A stretch of 64,000 nucleotides of DNA from UBA6168 sp041392505 (GCA_041392505.1 JAWKLX010000041.1:20117-84116), one strand, 5' to 3'; shown: positions 27,051 through 35,866, counted from the stretch's first letter. Notes: generated from the letters alone by a model not told the origin. Numbers and translations are program-made.

Positions 27051-27113
27051 AAGAGCTTGACGCAGGTTTATGAATGTTGATTGATACTGATCACAAACCT
27101 GCATCCAGCTCTT
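27051..27113 (+). promoter_or_regulatory. Leader hairpin upstream of the SulP-DabA gene
   Basis: Two 19-nt arms (27051-27069 and 27095-27113; AAGAGCT and GCAGGTTT blocks) pair with two mismatches around a 25-nt loop. The stem ends 25 bp before the start codon and is followed by CACCCCTTATAATTTTTTT, so it could act as an attenuator, an RNA-stability element or a terminator for the small gene with leaky read-through. Confidence 0.55.
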
Positions 27114-27138
27114 ATCACCCCTTATAATTTTTTTAATT

Positions 27139-30100
27139 ATGTCTGATAAAAGCAAACAACCGAACGTACCCAAGGATTGGTTGGAAGGGTTGAAAGAGAA
27201 TTTCTCTAAAGATGCCCCGTCCGGTTTTGTGGTGTTTTTGTTGGCTTTGCCCCTGAGCTTGGGCATTGCCAAAGCATCTGAGTTCCCTGCTGTGATGGGC
27301 TTGGTGACAGCCATTATTGGTGGCCTCGTAGCCACCTTTTTTGCAGGTTCAAAATTGACCATCAAAGGGCCTGCTGCTGGTCTGATCGTTATTGTGGCTG
27401 GGGCCGTCACCGAATTCGGAGGTGGCGTGGAAGGTTGGAAACTGACGCTTGGTGTCATGGTTGTGGCAGGCCTCATTCAAGTCCTTTTTGGGGTATTGAA
27501 ACTGGGCAAGCTCGTGGATTTTTTCCCACTGTCAGCCGTGCATGGTATGCTGGCAGCTATTGGCCTCATCATCATTGCCAAGCAAGTCCCTGTGCTCCTC
27601 AATGTGGATCCAGCACTGATGAAGGGAAAAGGGCCCTTGGCCTTATTTGCCGCCATCCCTGAATTTATCCAGCACCTCGATCCCAAAGTATCCATCATTG
27701 GGGTGGTGAGCTTGGTGATCATGTTGGGTTGGGCGAAGGTCAAACATTTCGCCTTGCGGCAAATACCTGCACCGCTGTTGGTGCTGATCTTTGCGATCCC
27801 CACTGGAATTGCAATGCATTTGGCGACTGAAGGCCCTTCTTACACCTTATTAAAGGTGGGCAACATCGTAGATCAGGTAGGGTTTAATGCAGATTTTTCA
27901 GGTGTCTCCCAGATGGGGATTTTTATAAAATACGTCATCATGGTGGCGCTCGTGGGCAGTCTGGAAAGCTTGCTGACGGTAAAGGCGATCGACCTGATGG
28001 ATCCTTACAAAAGGAAATCCGATCCGAACAAGGACATCATTGCCGTGGGCGTGGCCAATACATTTGCCGCATTCCTCGGTGGCCTGCCGATGATCTCGGA
28101 AGTGGCGAGGAGCTCTGCCAATGTCATCCAAGGGGCTAAGACCCGCTGGGCGAATTTTTTCCATGGCATTTTCCTGCTGGTGTTTGCCCTGTTGGCCTAT
28201 CCTTTATTGGAAAAAATACCCAACGCTGCACTAGCGGCCATGCTTATTGTGGTGGGCATCAACCTGACCCACCCCAAACATTTTATCCATGCCTATAAAA
28301 TTGGTGCAGAGCAGTTGGCCATCTTCGTAACGACCATTTTCTTCACCCTGTTTGAAGATTTGTTGGTTGGTATCGCAGCGGGCATTGTCCTCAAAATCGT
28401 CATCCATGTTTTCCGCGGAGCTTCCTTGAAATCGCTGTTCAAAGCCGCTACCACGGTTACGACAGACGGTGATGAAGTACACGTGGAGTTGGGGGAAACG
28501 GCACTGTTTACCAACTACTTGGGGATTAAAAAAACACTAAACACGATCCCGGATGGGAAACAGGTTTTTATCAAATTGCCGAATACCAAACTGATTGACC
28601 ACTCAGTGATGGAAAATCTCCACCATTATGAGACGGACTATTTTATGACTGGTGGGCAGGTTCATTTTGTGGGGCTTGACTTGCTCACGCCGCTGTCTGA
28701 CCATCCGCTTTCAGCGAGGGTGAGAAATGGCAAATACGCTGCCTACCAAAAAGGCATGAAAGCAGCCTTGGCAGAGGACGTTGGCCACTTTGACGAAGCG
28801 CACGTTTTGCACGAGCTAAAGCACTATTTGCCATCACAAATGGCATTGAAAGACTTCGTCCACCACAACTCCCTCCATGCTTTTCAGGACAAGGAATTTT
28901 TCGAGGCTATTTTCAGCGCCTCCAAAATCTTTGGTATTCAGGTTACCTTCAACATTGATGAGTACCGCCAACTGTACAAGCAGGGCCGTATCAAGCCCGA
29001 AATTTTGGAGCGTGTTATCGTAGAAAACAAGGGCAAAGGACAGATCAATAATTTTCTCCAAAAAATGTTGGAGCAGCCCTACCAACATACTTACGAACAG
29101 CGAGTAGGCCAACTACGGGCACAGTGGAAAAAAGAATACCAGTTCGACCTCGACAACCGGGTGCAGCCGTTCCTCTTCCGCATCATCGGTAGCTACCTTG
29201 ATCAGGGCATTGCGTTGTGGCATTTCCCCTTCGAAGATCAGGGGTTGATGAGTGCGGTCAGGACGTTGGAACAAAACAGTTATACCAGCTTTTTCAAAAG
29301 CAAGCGGGTACGGAAATTGGCCCTTTCTGAAGACCTCAGTTTGGAAAAACTGTTGAAAATAGTGGTCGGTAAAAAGGCGTATTTCGAGCAATATATTTAC
29401 GATCAACAATTTGCCCATAAAGGTTGGAGCGGCATCATCGGCGCCATTGAGGACAACCCCGGCACGCTACTGTACAAAAAGGAAATTAGCCTGAAGGATT
29501 TTATCATGCTGGAGTTGTTATTGGAAATCGATGCCTTGGATAGGGCGTTTGGCACCAATTGGGAGCCCATCGCTACCAACGTCGATGCTGCTCCGCAGCA
29601 CTATTTCACCAAAATACAATCGACCGAACTGGACGAAGTGCTAAAGCTCTGGCAACTGGCTTTTGAATGGGATTACTACGATGGTGTACTGAGTGCGGTC
29701 GGCCATTTAGCCAAGAAAAAAAGGTTGGAAAAACCGGAGGAAAAGAGTTTTCAAGCGATGTTTTGCATCGACGATCGCGAGTGCTCCATCCGCCGTCATA
29801 TCGAACAAGCTGATCTGAACTGTGAGACGTTGGGCGCTCCGGGCTTCTTTGGTGCGGCGTTTTATTTCCAGCCTTTCAACGGGAAATTTTATGAAAAACA
29901 AGCGCCTGCACCTGCCCAGCCTATCCATTTGATTAAGGAAATCGACGTGAAGGACAAACGCGGGCACGAGGTAATGCACAGCAAACATTCGCACACGTTC
30001 TTCCGTGGGTTCATGGCTTCGCTGTCGTTGGGGCTTTGGGCGAGCGTCCGTTTGGTGCTGGATATTTTCCGCCCAAAAATGAATGCCGACATTGCCGATG

Positions 30101-31299
30101 CATTTTCTCACATGAATATTGATGGAAGATTATTGATCGAAAACACCGACCCTGGACAAATCGAAAATGGCCTGCAGGTTGGCTATACGGTTCCGGAAAT
30201 GACCAAGGTGGTCGAAGGGCTGCTGCGGGGCATTGGGCTGGTCGATCATTTTGCACCGCTTGTGTATGTAGTGGCGCACGGCAGCAGCAGTGCCAACAAC
30301 CCACACCACGGGGCGCATGATTGCGGGGCTTGCAGTGGTAGGCCAGGTGCGGTGAACGCCAGGGTCTTCGCCTTCATGGCCAACCATCCAGAAGTCAGAT
30401 CTGCACTGAAAGCGAAAGGTCTGCGCATTCCCGATAAAACACAGTTTGTCGGGGGGATGCACGATACGGCGAGTGATGAAATGGCTTTTTACGACACGCA
30501 CATTTTGTCAAAAGAAAATGCCGTGAAGCACAAAGCCAATGTTGAAGTGTTTGAAACAGCGCTCGACCAAAACGCCAAGGAACGTGCCCGCCGTTTTGCT
30601 TCGATCGACATTAAGAAGGACATCAAGCACGTTCGCAACGAGATCAAAAAACGGTCGGTTTCTTATTTCGAACCCCGGCCTGAACTTGGTCACGGTACCA
30701 ACGCCCTTTGCTACGTGGGGGCTCGGGAACGGATGAAAGGTCTTTTCCTCGACCGCCGCGCCTTCCTCAATAGCTATGACTACCGCACCGATCCTGATGG
30801 GACTTATCTCCAACAAGTGATGGCTCCGCTGCCAGTGGTTTGCGGTGGCATCAACTTGGAATACTATTTTTCCAGAATGGATATCGAGAAAATGGGGGCT
30901 GGTACGAAGTTGCCGCACAACGTGATGGGCTTGATTGGTGTAGCCAATAGTAGCGACGGCGACTTGCGCCCCGGCCTGCCACTCCAAATGGTAGAAAACC
31001 ACGACCCCGTACGTTTGCTGTTGATGGTGGAACAACGTCCGGAAATCGTGCTGAAGGTCATTTCCACTTCTCCGGGTATGTACGACTGGTTCGATAAGGG
31101 CTGGGTGCACTTAGCAGCGGTGTCGCCGGAAGATGGCAATGTGTATTATTTTGAAAATGGGAAATTCTCGTTGTACCATCCGGTGTCGGAGGTGAAGCAC
31201 GCCCACGACATCCTCAACGTCATCGAAACGGCAGAGGAAATGAAATCGAACCACATCCTCGATGCCACAAAAGAGAATATCCCTGTTCATCTTTATTAA
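27139..31299 (+). CDS. dabA: SulP transporter fused to DabA (DUF2309), inorganic-carbon uptake
   Basis: One uninterrupted 1386-residue frame with two modules. Residues ~15-430 are a SulP permease ('APSGFVVFLLALPLSLGIAKASEFPAVMGL', 'GGLPMISEVARSSANVIQGAKTR') and ~440-530 a STAS domain. Residues ~550-1386 are a complete DabA: 'HELKHYLPSQMALKDFVHHNSLHAF' at its start, then 'FCIDDREC' with C876-x-D878-x-R880, and 'VAHGSSSANNPHHGAHDCGAC' with H1047 and C1062. The H to C distance (15) and the C to H distance (171) agree with the zinc site of Halothiobacillus DabA (C351, D353, H524, C539), as I recall it. DabA with DabB makes a membrane-potential-driven CO2 hydration unit. DabB follows 87 bp downstream. 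Covalent coupling to a SulP permease is unusual and would put bicarbonate transport and a carbonic-anhydrase-like site in one polypeptide. Activity is inferred. Confidence 0.92.
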   Translation: MSDKSKQPNVPKDWLEGLKENFSKDAPSGFVVFLLALPLSLGIAKASEFPAVMGLVTAIIGGLVATFFAGSKLTIKGPAAGLIVIVAGAVTEFGGGVEGWKLTLGVMVVAGLIQVLFGVLKLGKLVDFFPLSAVHGMLAAIGLIIIAKQVPVLLNVDPALMKGKGPLALFAAIPEFIQHLDPKVSIIGVVSLVIMLGWAKVKHFALRQIPAPLLVLIFAIPTGIAMHLATEGPSYTLLKVGNIVDQVGFNADFSGVSQMGIFIKYVIMVALVGSLESLLTVKAIDLMDPYKRKSDPNKDIIAVGVANTFAAFLGGLPMISEVARSSANVIQGAKTRWANFFHGIFLLVFALLAYPLLEKIPNAALAAMLIVVGINLTHPKHFIHAYKIGAEQLAIFVTTIFFTLFEDLLVGIAAGIVLKIVIHVFRGASLKSLFKAATTVTTDGDEVHVELGETALFTNYLGIKKTLNTIPDGKQVFIKLPNTKLIDHSVMENLHHYETDYFMTGGQVHFVGLDLLTPLSDHPLSARVRNGKYAAYQKGMKAALAEDVGHFDEAHVLHELKHYLPSQMALKDFVHHNSLHAFQDKEFFEAIFSASKIFGIQVTFNIDEYRQLYKQGRIKPEILERVIVENKGKGQINNFLQKMLEQPYQHTYEQRVGQLRAQWKKEYQFDLDNRVQPFLFRIIGSYLDQGIALWHFPFEDQGLMSAVRTLEQNSYTSFFKSKRVRKLALSEDLSLEKLLKIVVGKKAYFEQYIYDQQFAHKGWSGIIGAIEDNPGTLLYKKEISLKDFIMLELLLEIDALDRAFGTNWEPIATNVDAAPQHYFTKIQSTELDEVLKLWQLAFEWDYYDGVLSAVGHLAKKKRLEKPEEKSFQAMFCIDDRECSIRRHIEQADLNCETLGAPGFFGAAFYFQPFNGKFYEKQAPAPAQPIHLIKEIDVKDKRGHEVMHSKHSHTFFRGFMASLSLGLWASVRLVLDIFRPKMNADIADAFSHMNIDGRLLIENTDPGQIENGLQVGYTVPEMTKVVEGLLRGIGLVDHFAPLVYVVAHGSSSANNPHHGAHDCGACSGRPGAVNARVFAFMANHPEVRSALKAKGLRIPDKTQFVGGMHDTASDEMAFYDTHILSKENAVKHKANVEVFETALDQNAKERARRFASIDIKKDIKHVRNEIKKRSVSYFEPRPELGHGTNALCYVGARERMKGLFLDRRAFLNSYDYRTDPDGTYLQQVMAPLPVVCGGINLEYYFSRMDIEKMGAGTKLPHNVMGLIGVANSSDGDLRPGLPLQMVENHDPVRLLLMVEQRPEIVLKVISTSPGMYDWFDKGWVHLAAVSPEDGNVYYFENGKFSLYHPVSEVKHAHDILNVIETAEEMKSNHILDATKENIPVHLY

Positions 31300-31383
31300 T
31301 GGATAATGGACAATTGACAATGGATAATTGAAATAATTGTCAATTATCCACTGTCCATTGTCCATTATCAACTGTCAATTAAA
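31294..31383. repeat. AT-rich palindromic repeat between dabA and dabB
   Basis: The gap between the two dab genes is almost entirely inverted repeats of ATGGATAATGGACAATTGAC-like sequence with its complement (AATTGTCAATTATCCA, GTCCATTGTCCATTATC). Similar sequences are common as intergenic spacer repeats in Bacteroidota. It would form a long hairpin in a dabA-dabB transcript and might set their ratio. Confidence 0.65.
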
Positions 31384-31386
31384 AAA

Positions 31387-33255
31387 ATGGAATCATTACT
31401 TCCGATCTTATTAATAACGCCCCTTGTTGGCTTGTTGGTCAGCTATTGTTTTTCCAACAAGGATGAGAAGCCCATCTTTTGGGCGACCACCTTAGGGGTT
31501 GGGGCCAATTTTTTGACCCTTATAGCTATCACCTGTTTTTGGGTTCTCCATGATTTTGCATCTATGTTTTTTCATGGGCCCGTGCTGTACCATGCGACAG
31601 AGACGGAGTTTGCCATCAATTTTTTCCTCGATGGCTACTCGCTGACTTATCTGATGATTGCTACTTTTTTGACCCTGATCGTGACTGTTTTTAGCAAGTC
31701 CTACATTCACCGGGAAAAGGGGTACAAGCGGTTTTTCAACAACCTGTTATTCTTTTATTTTGGTTTGGTGATGGTGCTGCTGGCCGGCAATTTGGAAACG
31801 CTTTTTGTGGGTTGGGAAATACTCGGACTGACGTCGTTTTTCCTGATCGGTTTTTACCGGGAGCGTTATTTGCCCGTAAAAAATGCACTGAAAGTGGTGT
31901 CGCTCTACCGGGTTGCCGATGTGGCTTTGTTGCTTGGTATCTGGGTGTGCCATCATTACTTTGGGCATAGCATCAACTTTGCGGAGGTAGATGGTTTGCA
32001 TAATCCACAGCCACATATCATGCACGAAAGTTTTTACCTGTTTTTCATTCCTAGTATGTTCTTGTTGGCAGCGATGGTTAAATCGGCACAAGTTCCATTT
32101 TCCTCTTGGCTGCCCCGTGCGATGGAAGGGCCAACGACTTCGAGCGCTGTTTTTTATGGTTCGTTGTCGGTGCATATCGGAGTGTACCTGTTGATTCGTA
32201 CAGCTCCGTTTTGGGAGGAAAACCTGTTGTTTCAAGTACTGATTGGTGCGGTGGGTTTGGTTACGGTCATTATGGCGACTATTACGGCCCGCGTGCAGTC
32301 GTCCATCAAAACGCAGATCGCTTACTCATCCATTGCCCAGATCGGGCTGATGTTCATTGAAGTGGCTTTTGGCTGGTATGGGTTTGCGGTTTTCCACTTC
32401 GCCTGCAACGCCTTGTTGCGCAGCCACCAATTATTGGTGTCTCCGTCCATTTTGAGTTACCGTATCCACGATCAATTTTTTCACTTTTCGCCTCCAGCCG
32501 CACAATCAACAGAAGGGGTTTGGGGCAAGATGAAACTATCGTTTTACATGCTGGGCATCAAGGAATTCCACCTCGATAGTTTTATGTATCACTACCTCTG
32601 GAATCCATTGAAAAGGTTAGGCAATTTGTTCCGTTTTATGAACGACCGGACGACTTATGTTTTTGCGCTGCCGCCTTTTTTGATGGGCTTGTATGCCGTA
32701 TATCACAAAGATTTGTTGCCGGATTGGCTGCTCCACCATTTACCAGAAGCATTTGCCTTGGCCGGTTTGGCATTTATCCTCAAAGCATTTGTGGAAAGGA
32801 AATCTGCCCTGACCGCTTGGGTGCTGATCGTGGTGAACCAATTGTACCAATCGCTGGCATTCGGTTTCAACGAGCAATTTGATTTCCACCAAGTGCATAT
32901 TTACTTGAGCGGTATTTTCATTTCAGCGGGTGTCGGCATTTATGCCATCAATAAATTGAGGAACAGTAACCAAGACGTGTCCTTGGACAAATTCCACGGC
33001 CATTCTTATGAATATCCAATTTTGGCCATTGTCTTTGTCATCGCTTGCCTTGGGCTGGCTGGGTTTCCGATCACACCGACCTTTATTGGTGAGGATTTGA
33101 TGCTGGGTCATATCCACGAAAACCAATTCCCGCTACTGGTTTTGGTCGTTTTAAATTTAATCCTCGACGGCTTGGTGATTTTCAGGATTTATTCAAGATT
33201 GTTTCTCGGACAGCATAAAAAAGGTTACCACGAAGTGGCGTATCGGTCATCGTGA
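31387..33255 (+). CDS. dabB: DabB-type proton-conducting membrane subunit (NuoL/MrpA-like)
   Basis: A 622-residue membrane protein of the complex I antiporter-subunit family (proton_antipo_M). Signs are 'FFLDGYSLTYLMIATFLTLIVTVFSKSYIHREKGYKRFFNNLLFFYFGLVMVLLAGNLETLFVGWEILGLTSFFLIGFYRER', 'LLAAMVKSAQVPFSSWLPRAMEGPTTSSAVFYGSLSVHIGVYLLIR' (the conserved Lys and Glu region), and 'SSIKTQIAYSSIAQIGLMFIEVAFG'. No other respiratory complex I gene is present, and the gene directly follows a DabA-containing one, so DabB is the best call: it energises DabA by cation flow. It is longer than the Halothiobacillus DabB (~550), with extra C-terminal helices. Slight caution: annotation pipelines often call these NADH-quinone oxidoreductase subunit L. 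Confidence 0.9.
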   Translation: MESLLPILLITPLVGLLVSYCFSNKDEKPIFWATTLGVGANFLTLIAITCFWVLHDFASMFFHGPVLYHATETEFAINFFLDGYSLTYLMIATFLTLIVTVFSKSYIHREKGYKRFFNNLLFFYFGLVMVLLAGNLETLFVGWEILGLTSFFLIGFYRERYLPVKNALKVVSLYRVADVALLLGIWVCHHYFGHSINFAEVDGLHNPQPHIMHESFYLFFIPSMFLLAAMVKSAQVPFSSWLPRAMEGPTTSSAVFYGSLSVHIGVYLLIRTAPFWEENLLFQVLIGAVGLVTVIMATITARVQSSIKTQIAYSSIAQIGLMFIEVAFGWYGFAVFHFACNALLRSHQLLVSPSILSYRIHDQFFHFSPPAAQSTEGVWGKMKLSFYMLGIKEFHLDSFMYHYLWNPLKRLGNLFRFMNDRTTYVFALPPFLMGLYAVYHKDLLPDWLLHHLPEAFALAGLAFILKAFVERKSALTAWVLIVVNQLYQSLAFGFNEQFDFHQVHIYLSGIFISAGVGIYAINKLRNSNQDVSLDKFHGHSYEYPILAIVFVIACLGLAGFPITPTFIGEDLMLGHIHENQFPLLVLVVLNLILDGLVIFRIYSRLFLGQHKKGYHEVAYRSS

Positions 33256-33284
33256 TCGGTGGAATGGAATTAAGTATTAGGGTG

Positions 33285-33333
33285 TTTAGGTATTATGGTA
33301 CAATCGATAAGTCATGGTACTATAATACCTAAA
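33285..33333. repeat. Inverted repeat after dabB
   Basis: Arms TTTAGGTATTATGGTAC (33285-33301) and GTACTATAATACCTAAA (33317-33333) pair with one G-U mismatch. Further ATACCTAA/ATACCGTA units continue to about 33363. A possible mRNA end-stabiliser or terminator; no clear T run follows. Confidence 0.6.
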
Positions 33334-33442
33334 TACCGTAATACCTAATTACCATAATACCGTCTAAATTTCTCTTCTTTGTACTCTAACGGGTGGGGTG
33401 GTTTTCGATAAAATCACTCTGCCCTATTTCCAAAAATAAATA

Positions 33443-34195
33443 ATGATGAAAAATAAATTGGCAATTTTTGCCCTACTTTCTGTTTGTTTTTTCCAAAATA
33501 TAAATGCCCAAACGGCCAAGCAATTTGGCTCATGGTGGATGTATTTTGGCAACCATAAATTAAGTGAAAAATTTAGCCTGCATACCGAGTACCAATTCCG
33601 GCGAAGTGATTTTGCCAAGGATTGGCAACAGTCGCTCATGCGGGTCGGGTTGGATTATCATTTACCCAAAAAGGCCATGCTCACGGCGGGCTACGGGTGG
33701 ATTGTCTCCTTCCCTTACGGTGACCAGCCCATTGCAACCAAGGTGAACGAGCACCGCATTTGGCAGCAGCTCGTTTTACAGGAAAACCTCGGGCGTTTTT
33801 ATTTCCATCACCGCTATCGGTTGGAGCAGCGCTTTATCGAAAATGCTTCCTTGGATGAAAATGGGGATCGGGTCGTGGATGGCAACAAATTCCGGCAGCG
33901 GGCACGCTACCGGTTCCTTATTTCCATTCCTATTTCCAAAAAGACAATGGAGGATAATACGTTGTTTTTCAGTACTTACGAAGAGGTTTTTCTCGGTTTT
34001 GGCAAAGGCATCCAGAAAAATGTCCTCGACCAAAATCGCCTATATTTTGCACTGGGCTGGCGTTTTGATAAAGACTTTAATGTGCAATTAGGGTACCTGA
34101 ACCACTATGTCATCAAGGGCGATGGTGCACACAAGGAAATGAACCATACCTTGCAAGCGGCGGTAACTTATAATTTCGATTTGCAGAAGAAATAA
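33443..34195 (+). CDS. DUF2490 outer-membrane beta-barrel protein
   Basis: A 250-residue protein with a signal peptide (KNKLAIFALLSVCFFQNINAQ); an ATG at 33446 is an equal start. The family features are clear: 'QFGSWWMYFGNHKLSEKFSLHTEYQFRRSDFAKDWQQSLMRVGLDYHL', 'GYGWIVSF', 'EHRIWQQLVLQENLGRFYFHHRYRLEQRFIE', 'RQRARYRFLISIPI', 'YFALGWRFDKDFNVQLGYLNHYV', 'EMNHTLQAAVTYNFDL'. These alternate as barrel strands. In this locus it follows dabB by 188 bp on the same strand, so it may be an outer-membrane component linked to carbon uptake, but DUF2490 proteins occur in many contexts. Function unknown. Confidence 0.8.
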   Translation: MMKNKLAIFALLSVCFFQNINAQTAKQFGSWWMYFGNHKLSEKFSLHTEYQFRRSDFAKDWQQSLMRVGLDYHLPKKAMLTAGYGWIVSFPYGDQPIATKVNEHRIWQQLVLQENLGRFYFHHRYRLEQRFIENASLDENGDRVVDGNKFRQRARYRFLISIPISKKTMEDNTLFFSTYEEVFLGFGKGIQKNVLDQNRLYFALGWRFDKDFNVQLGYLNHYVIKGDGAHKEMNHTLQAAVTYNFDLQKK

Positions 34196-34199
34196 TTAA

Positions 34200-34417
34200 C
34201 TCATGTTACGCACTCAATGCGGAGCAGCATAACCCTCGCTTCTTGAAACGATCCAACGTGCTCCTCCAAGGGTTTCTAAGGGGCGGTGTCGTCCCGATGC
34301 ATCGGGACGACACCGCCCTTAAAACCCTTGGAGAGCCGAGCAGAAAGACAAATCAATGCTTGAATGATCGTTCGGCCCGCAGGGATTGGGGATTAGTTGT
34401 GTTCTGCGTAACATCAG
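34200..34417 (+). repeat. Dispersed palindrome-centred repeat, copy A
   Basis: A 218-bp element with near-perfect 13-bp terminal inverted repeats (CTCATGTTACGCA at 34200-34212; TGCGTAACATCAG at 34405-34417). Conserved inner blocks are ATGCGGAGCAGCATAA, CTCGCTTCTTGAAACG and GATCGTTCGGCCCGCA. The centre is a 70-nt hairpin (34264-34333) that contains a perfect 38-bp palindrome centred on GATGCATC. Related copies are at 47196-47386, 58660-58870 and 62548-62750. It has no credible coding capacity. Confidence 0.85.
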
Positions 34418-34448
34418 TAATTAAAAATTAATGGAGGGATAAATTAAA

Positions 34449-34513
34449 ACGCAGATGACATCGACTGAGCGGACTTATCTTTTTAAATCCGTCTAATCCG
34501 TGTCATCTGCGTT
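34449..34513. repeat. Short inverted repeat (CGCAGATGACA type)
   Basis: A perfect 13-bp inverted repeat (AACGCAGATGACA, 34449-34461; TGTCATCTGCGTT, 34501-34513) flanks a 39-nt loop containing AAATCCGTCTAATCCGTG. This sequence class is a frequent intergenic repeat in bacterial genomes. Confidence 0.65.
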
Positions 34514-34543
34514 CCAATTATTGTCAAATATTTTCATTAAAAA

Positions 34544-34936
34544 CTAAGCAAAATTATTTGCCAAATTTGAATCTTGCTCTTTCTCCCTATTTCTTAAATT
34601 AAAAAATAGCCAACCCGTCATTAAAATATTACCAACAGAAAATAATCCACCTATAATAATAAACCTTAAAGCTCCGTCCGTCATTGCCGTAATATCCATT
34701 ACATCCGATAAATAAGCCAGTAACATCCAGCTGGTAAAAAGTGTACAAATAGCAATCAGGAAAAGGTCCAGAGGTTTTGATTTTAAAAATATCTGAACAA
34801 AAAAAGGCATGGTGAATAATAGTACGCCAATCGAACTACCTCCTGTTTTTTCGCCCATCCAATTGCCGAAAAATATCCATGATAAAATAGCAATAAAATA
34901 AAGGTAGGGGACTGCTGATAAATAAGCTTTTTTCAT
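34544..34936 (-). CDS. Small integral membrane protein of unknown function
   Basis: 130 residues with four predicted membrane helices: ~6-24 (LSAVPYLYFIAILSWIFFG), ~35-52 (SSIGVLLFTMPFFVQIFL), ~57-77 (LFLIAICTLFTSWMLLAYL) and ~91-113 (FIIIGGLFSVGNILMTGWLFFNL). A short charged tail follows. No family recognised. The next gene on this strand (35577-34969, HAD) lies upstream, 32 bp away, so the two may share a transcript. Confidence 0.55.
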   Translation of the reverse strand: MKKAYLSAVPYLYFIAILSWIFFGNWMGEKTGGSSIGVLLFTMPFFVQIFLKSKPLDLFLIAICTLFTSWMLLAYLSDVMDITAMTDGALRFIIIGGLFSVGNILMTGWLFFNLRNREKEQDSNLANNFA

Positions 34937-34968
34937 GATGCTATGTTTTTAAAATTAAATAATCAACC

Positions 34969-35577
34969 TTAAATAACCTTCAGTGCTTTCAACTCATTTT
35001 CCAATTCTTCCGATGACTGAAAATGTATACCTGTTAATCCCAGCGCCCGGCCTGCTTCCACGTTCCGTAAATTGTCATCAATAAAAATGGCTTTTTCAGG
35101 ATGAACGGAAAAACGTTGAAATAATATTTCATAAAATTCAGGAAACGGCTTGCGGGTTTTTTCTTCACCGCTCACCACTATTCCCTCAAACCAATGCAGA
35201 AAGTCAAAACGGTCTAATGCAACGGGGAACGTCTCGTGCGACCAGTTAGTCAACGCATACAATCGGTGGGTATTGGCATTTTTTATTTTTTTAAGAATTT
35301 CAACGGTGGGCTGGATCGGCCCTCCCAGCATTTCCTCCCAGCGCCCATAAAAAGCTTTTATCTCGGTTTCCCATTCAGGAAATTCAGCGAGTTTGTCGTC
35401 CGTTGCCTGTTGCAGTGGGTAGCCTGCATCCTGGTTTTCGTTCCAGTCAGAAGTGCAAACGTTTTGGAAAAAATATTGCTTGCGTTCGGTGTCGCCGTTG
35501 AATATGGGGTCAAAAACATAGTTCGGATTCCAGTCAATAAGGACGCCGCCGAGGTCGAAAATAATGGTGTTGTGCAT
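34969..35577 (-). CDS. HAD-superfamily hydrolase, YihX-like phosphatase
   Basis: A ~202-residue HAD hydrolase. The ATG at 35577 is chosen because motif I follows directly; an upstream ATG at 35625 would add 16 residues. Motifs: I 'TIIFDLGGVLIDWNP' (nucleophile Asp), II 'YALTNWSHET' (Thr/Ser), III 'GEEKTRKPFPEFYEILFQRF' (Lys) and IV 'AIFIDDNLRNVEAGRALGLTGIHF' (acid pair). The N-terminal cap is helical, of the IA subclass. The best comparison is YihX-type alpha-glucose-1-phosphate phosphatases and 2-haloacid dehalogenase-like relatives. The actual substrate is unknown. Confidence 0.85.
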   Translation of the reverse strand: MHNTIIFDLGGVLIDWNPNYVFDPIFNGDTERKQYFFQNVCTSDWNENQDAGYPLQQATDDKLAEFPEWETEIKAFYGRWEEMLGGPIQPTVEILKKIKNANTHRLYALTNWSHETFPVALDRFDFLHWFEGIVVSGEEKTRKPFPEFYEILFQRFSVHPEKAIFIDDNLRNVEAGRALGLTGIHFQSSEELENELKALKVI

Positions 35578-35657
35578 GTAATAAATGTGATTGGTGAAAG
35601 GTGAATCGTCAAATTTGGAGGGCAAAGGTAGGAAGGCGGGGTGTATTATTTTTATTG

Positions 35658-35700
35658 ATAAAACGCCTAATAAATATTTAAAATTTATTAGGCGTTTTAT
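35658..35700. terminator. AT-rich palindrome, likely bidirectional terminator
   Basis: An 18-bp stem (ATAAAACGCCTAATAAAT, 35658-35675, with ATTTATTAGGCGTTTTAT, 35683-35700) and a short loop lie in the gap upstream of the HAD gene (35626-35866). It belongs to the class of intergenic palindromes with an AATTT-like centre seen also at 7862 and 40737. Confidence 0.55.
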
Positions 35701-35866
35701 GCTTGATCGGGCATTGCTTTTTATTTTGTTGGGGGTATATTTTTGCGGTGATGAAGTTATTTTTCAATAGTGGCAAACGATATTTTAACGAGCAATTAAT
35801 TCCCATTAAAAAATCGAATTAATATCAATTAGCATAATTGCCCATTTTAATAAAACCACTGGAGTT

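Noticed and set aside
30508..31110. 200-codon frame antisense to the DabA region
   Set aside because: Mirror of a GC-richer, strongly conserved gene; composition (His/Val/Gly rich) typical of an antisense shadow.
31387..33255. NADH-quinone oxidoreductase subunit L (complex I)
   Set aside because: No other nuo gene nearby and it directly follows a DabA-containing gene; DabB fits better.
34243..34431. 62-codon frame inside repeat copy A
   Set aside because: Lies in the GC-rich hairpin of a dispersed repeat; other copies do not keep the frame.
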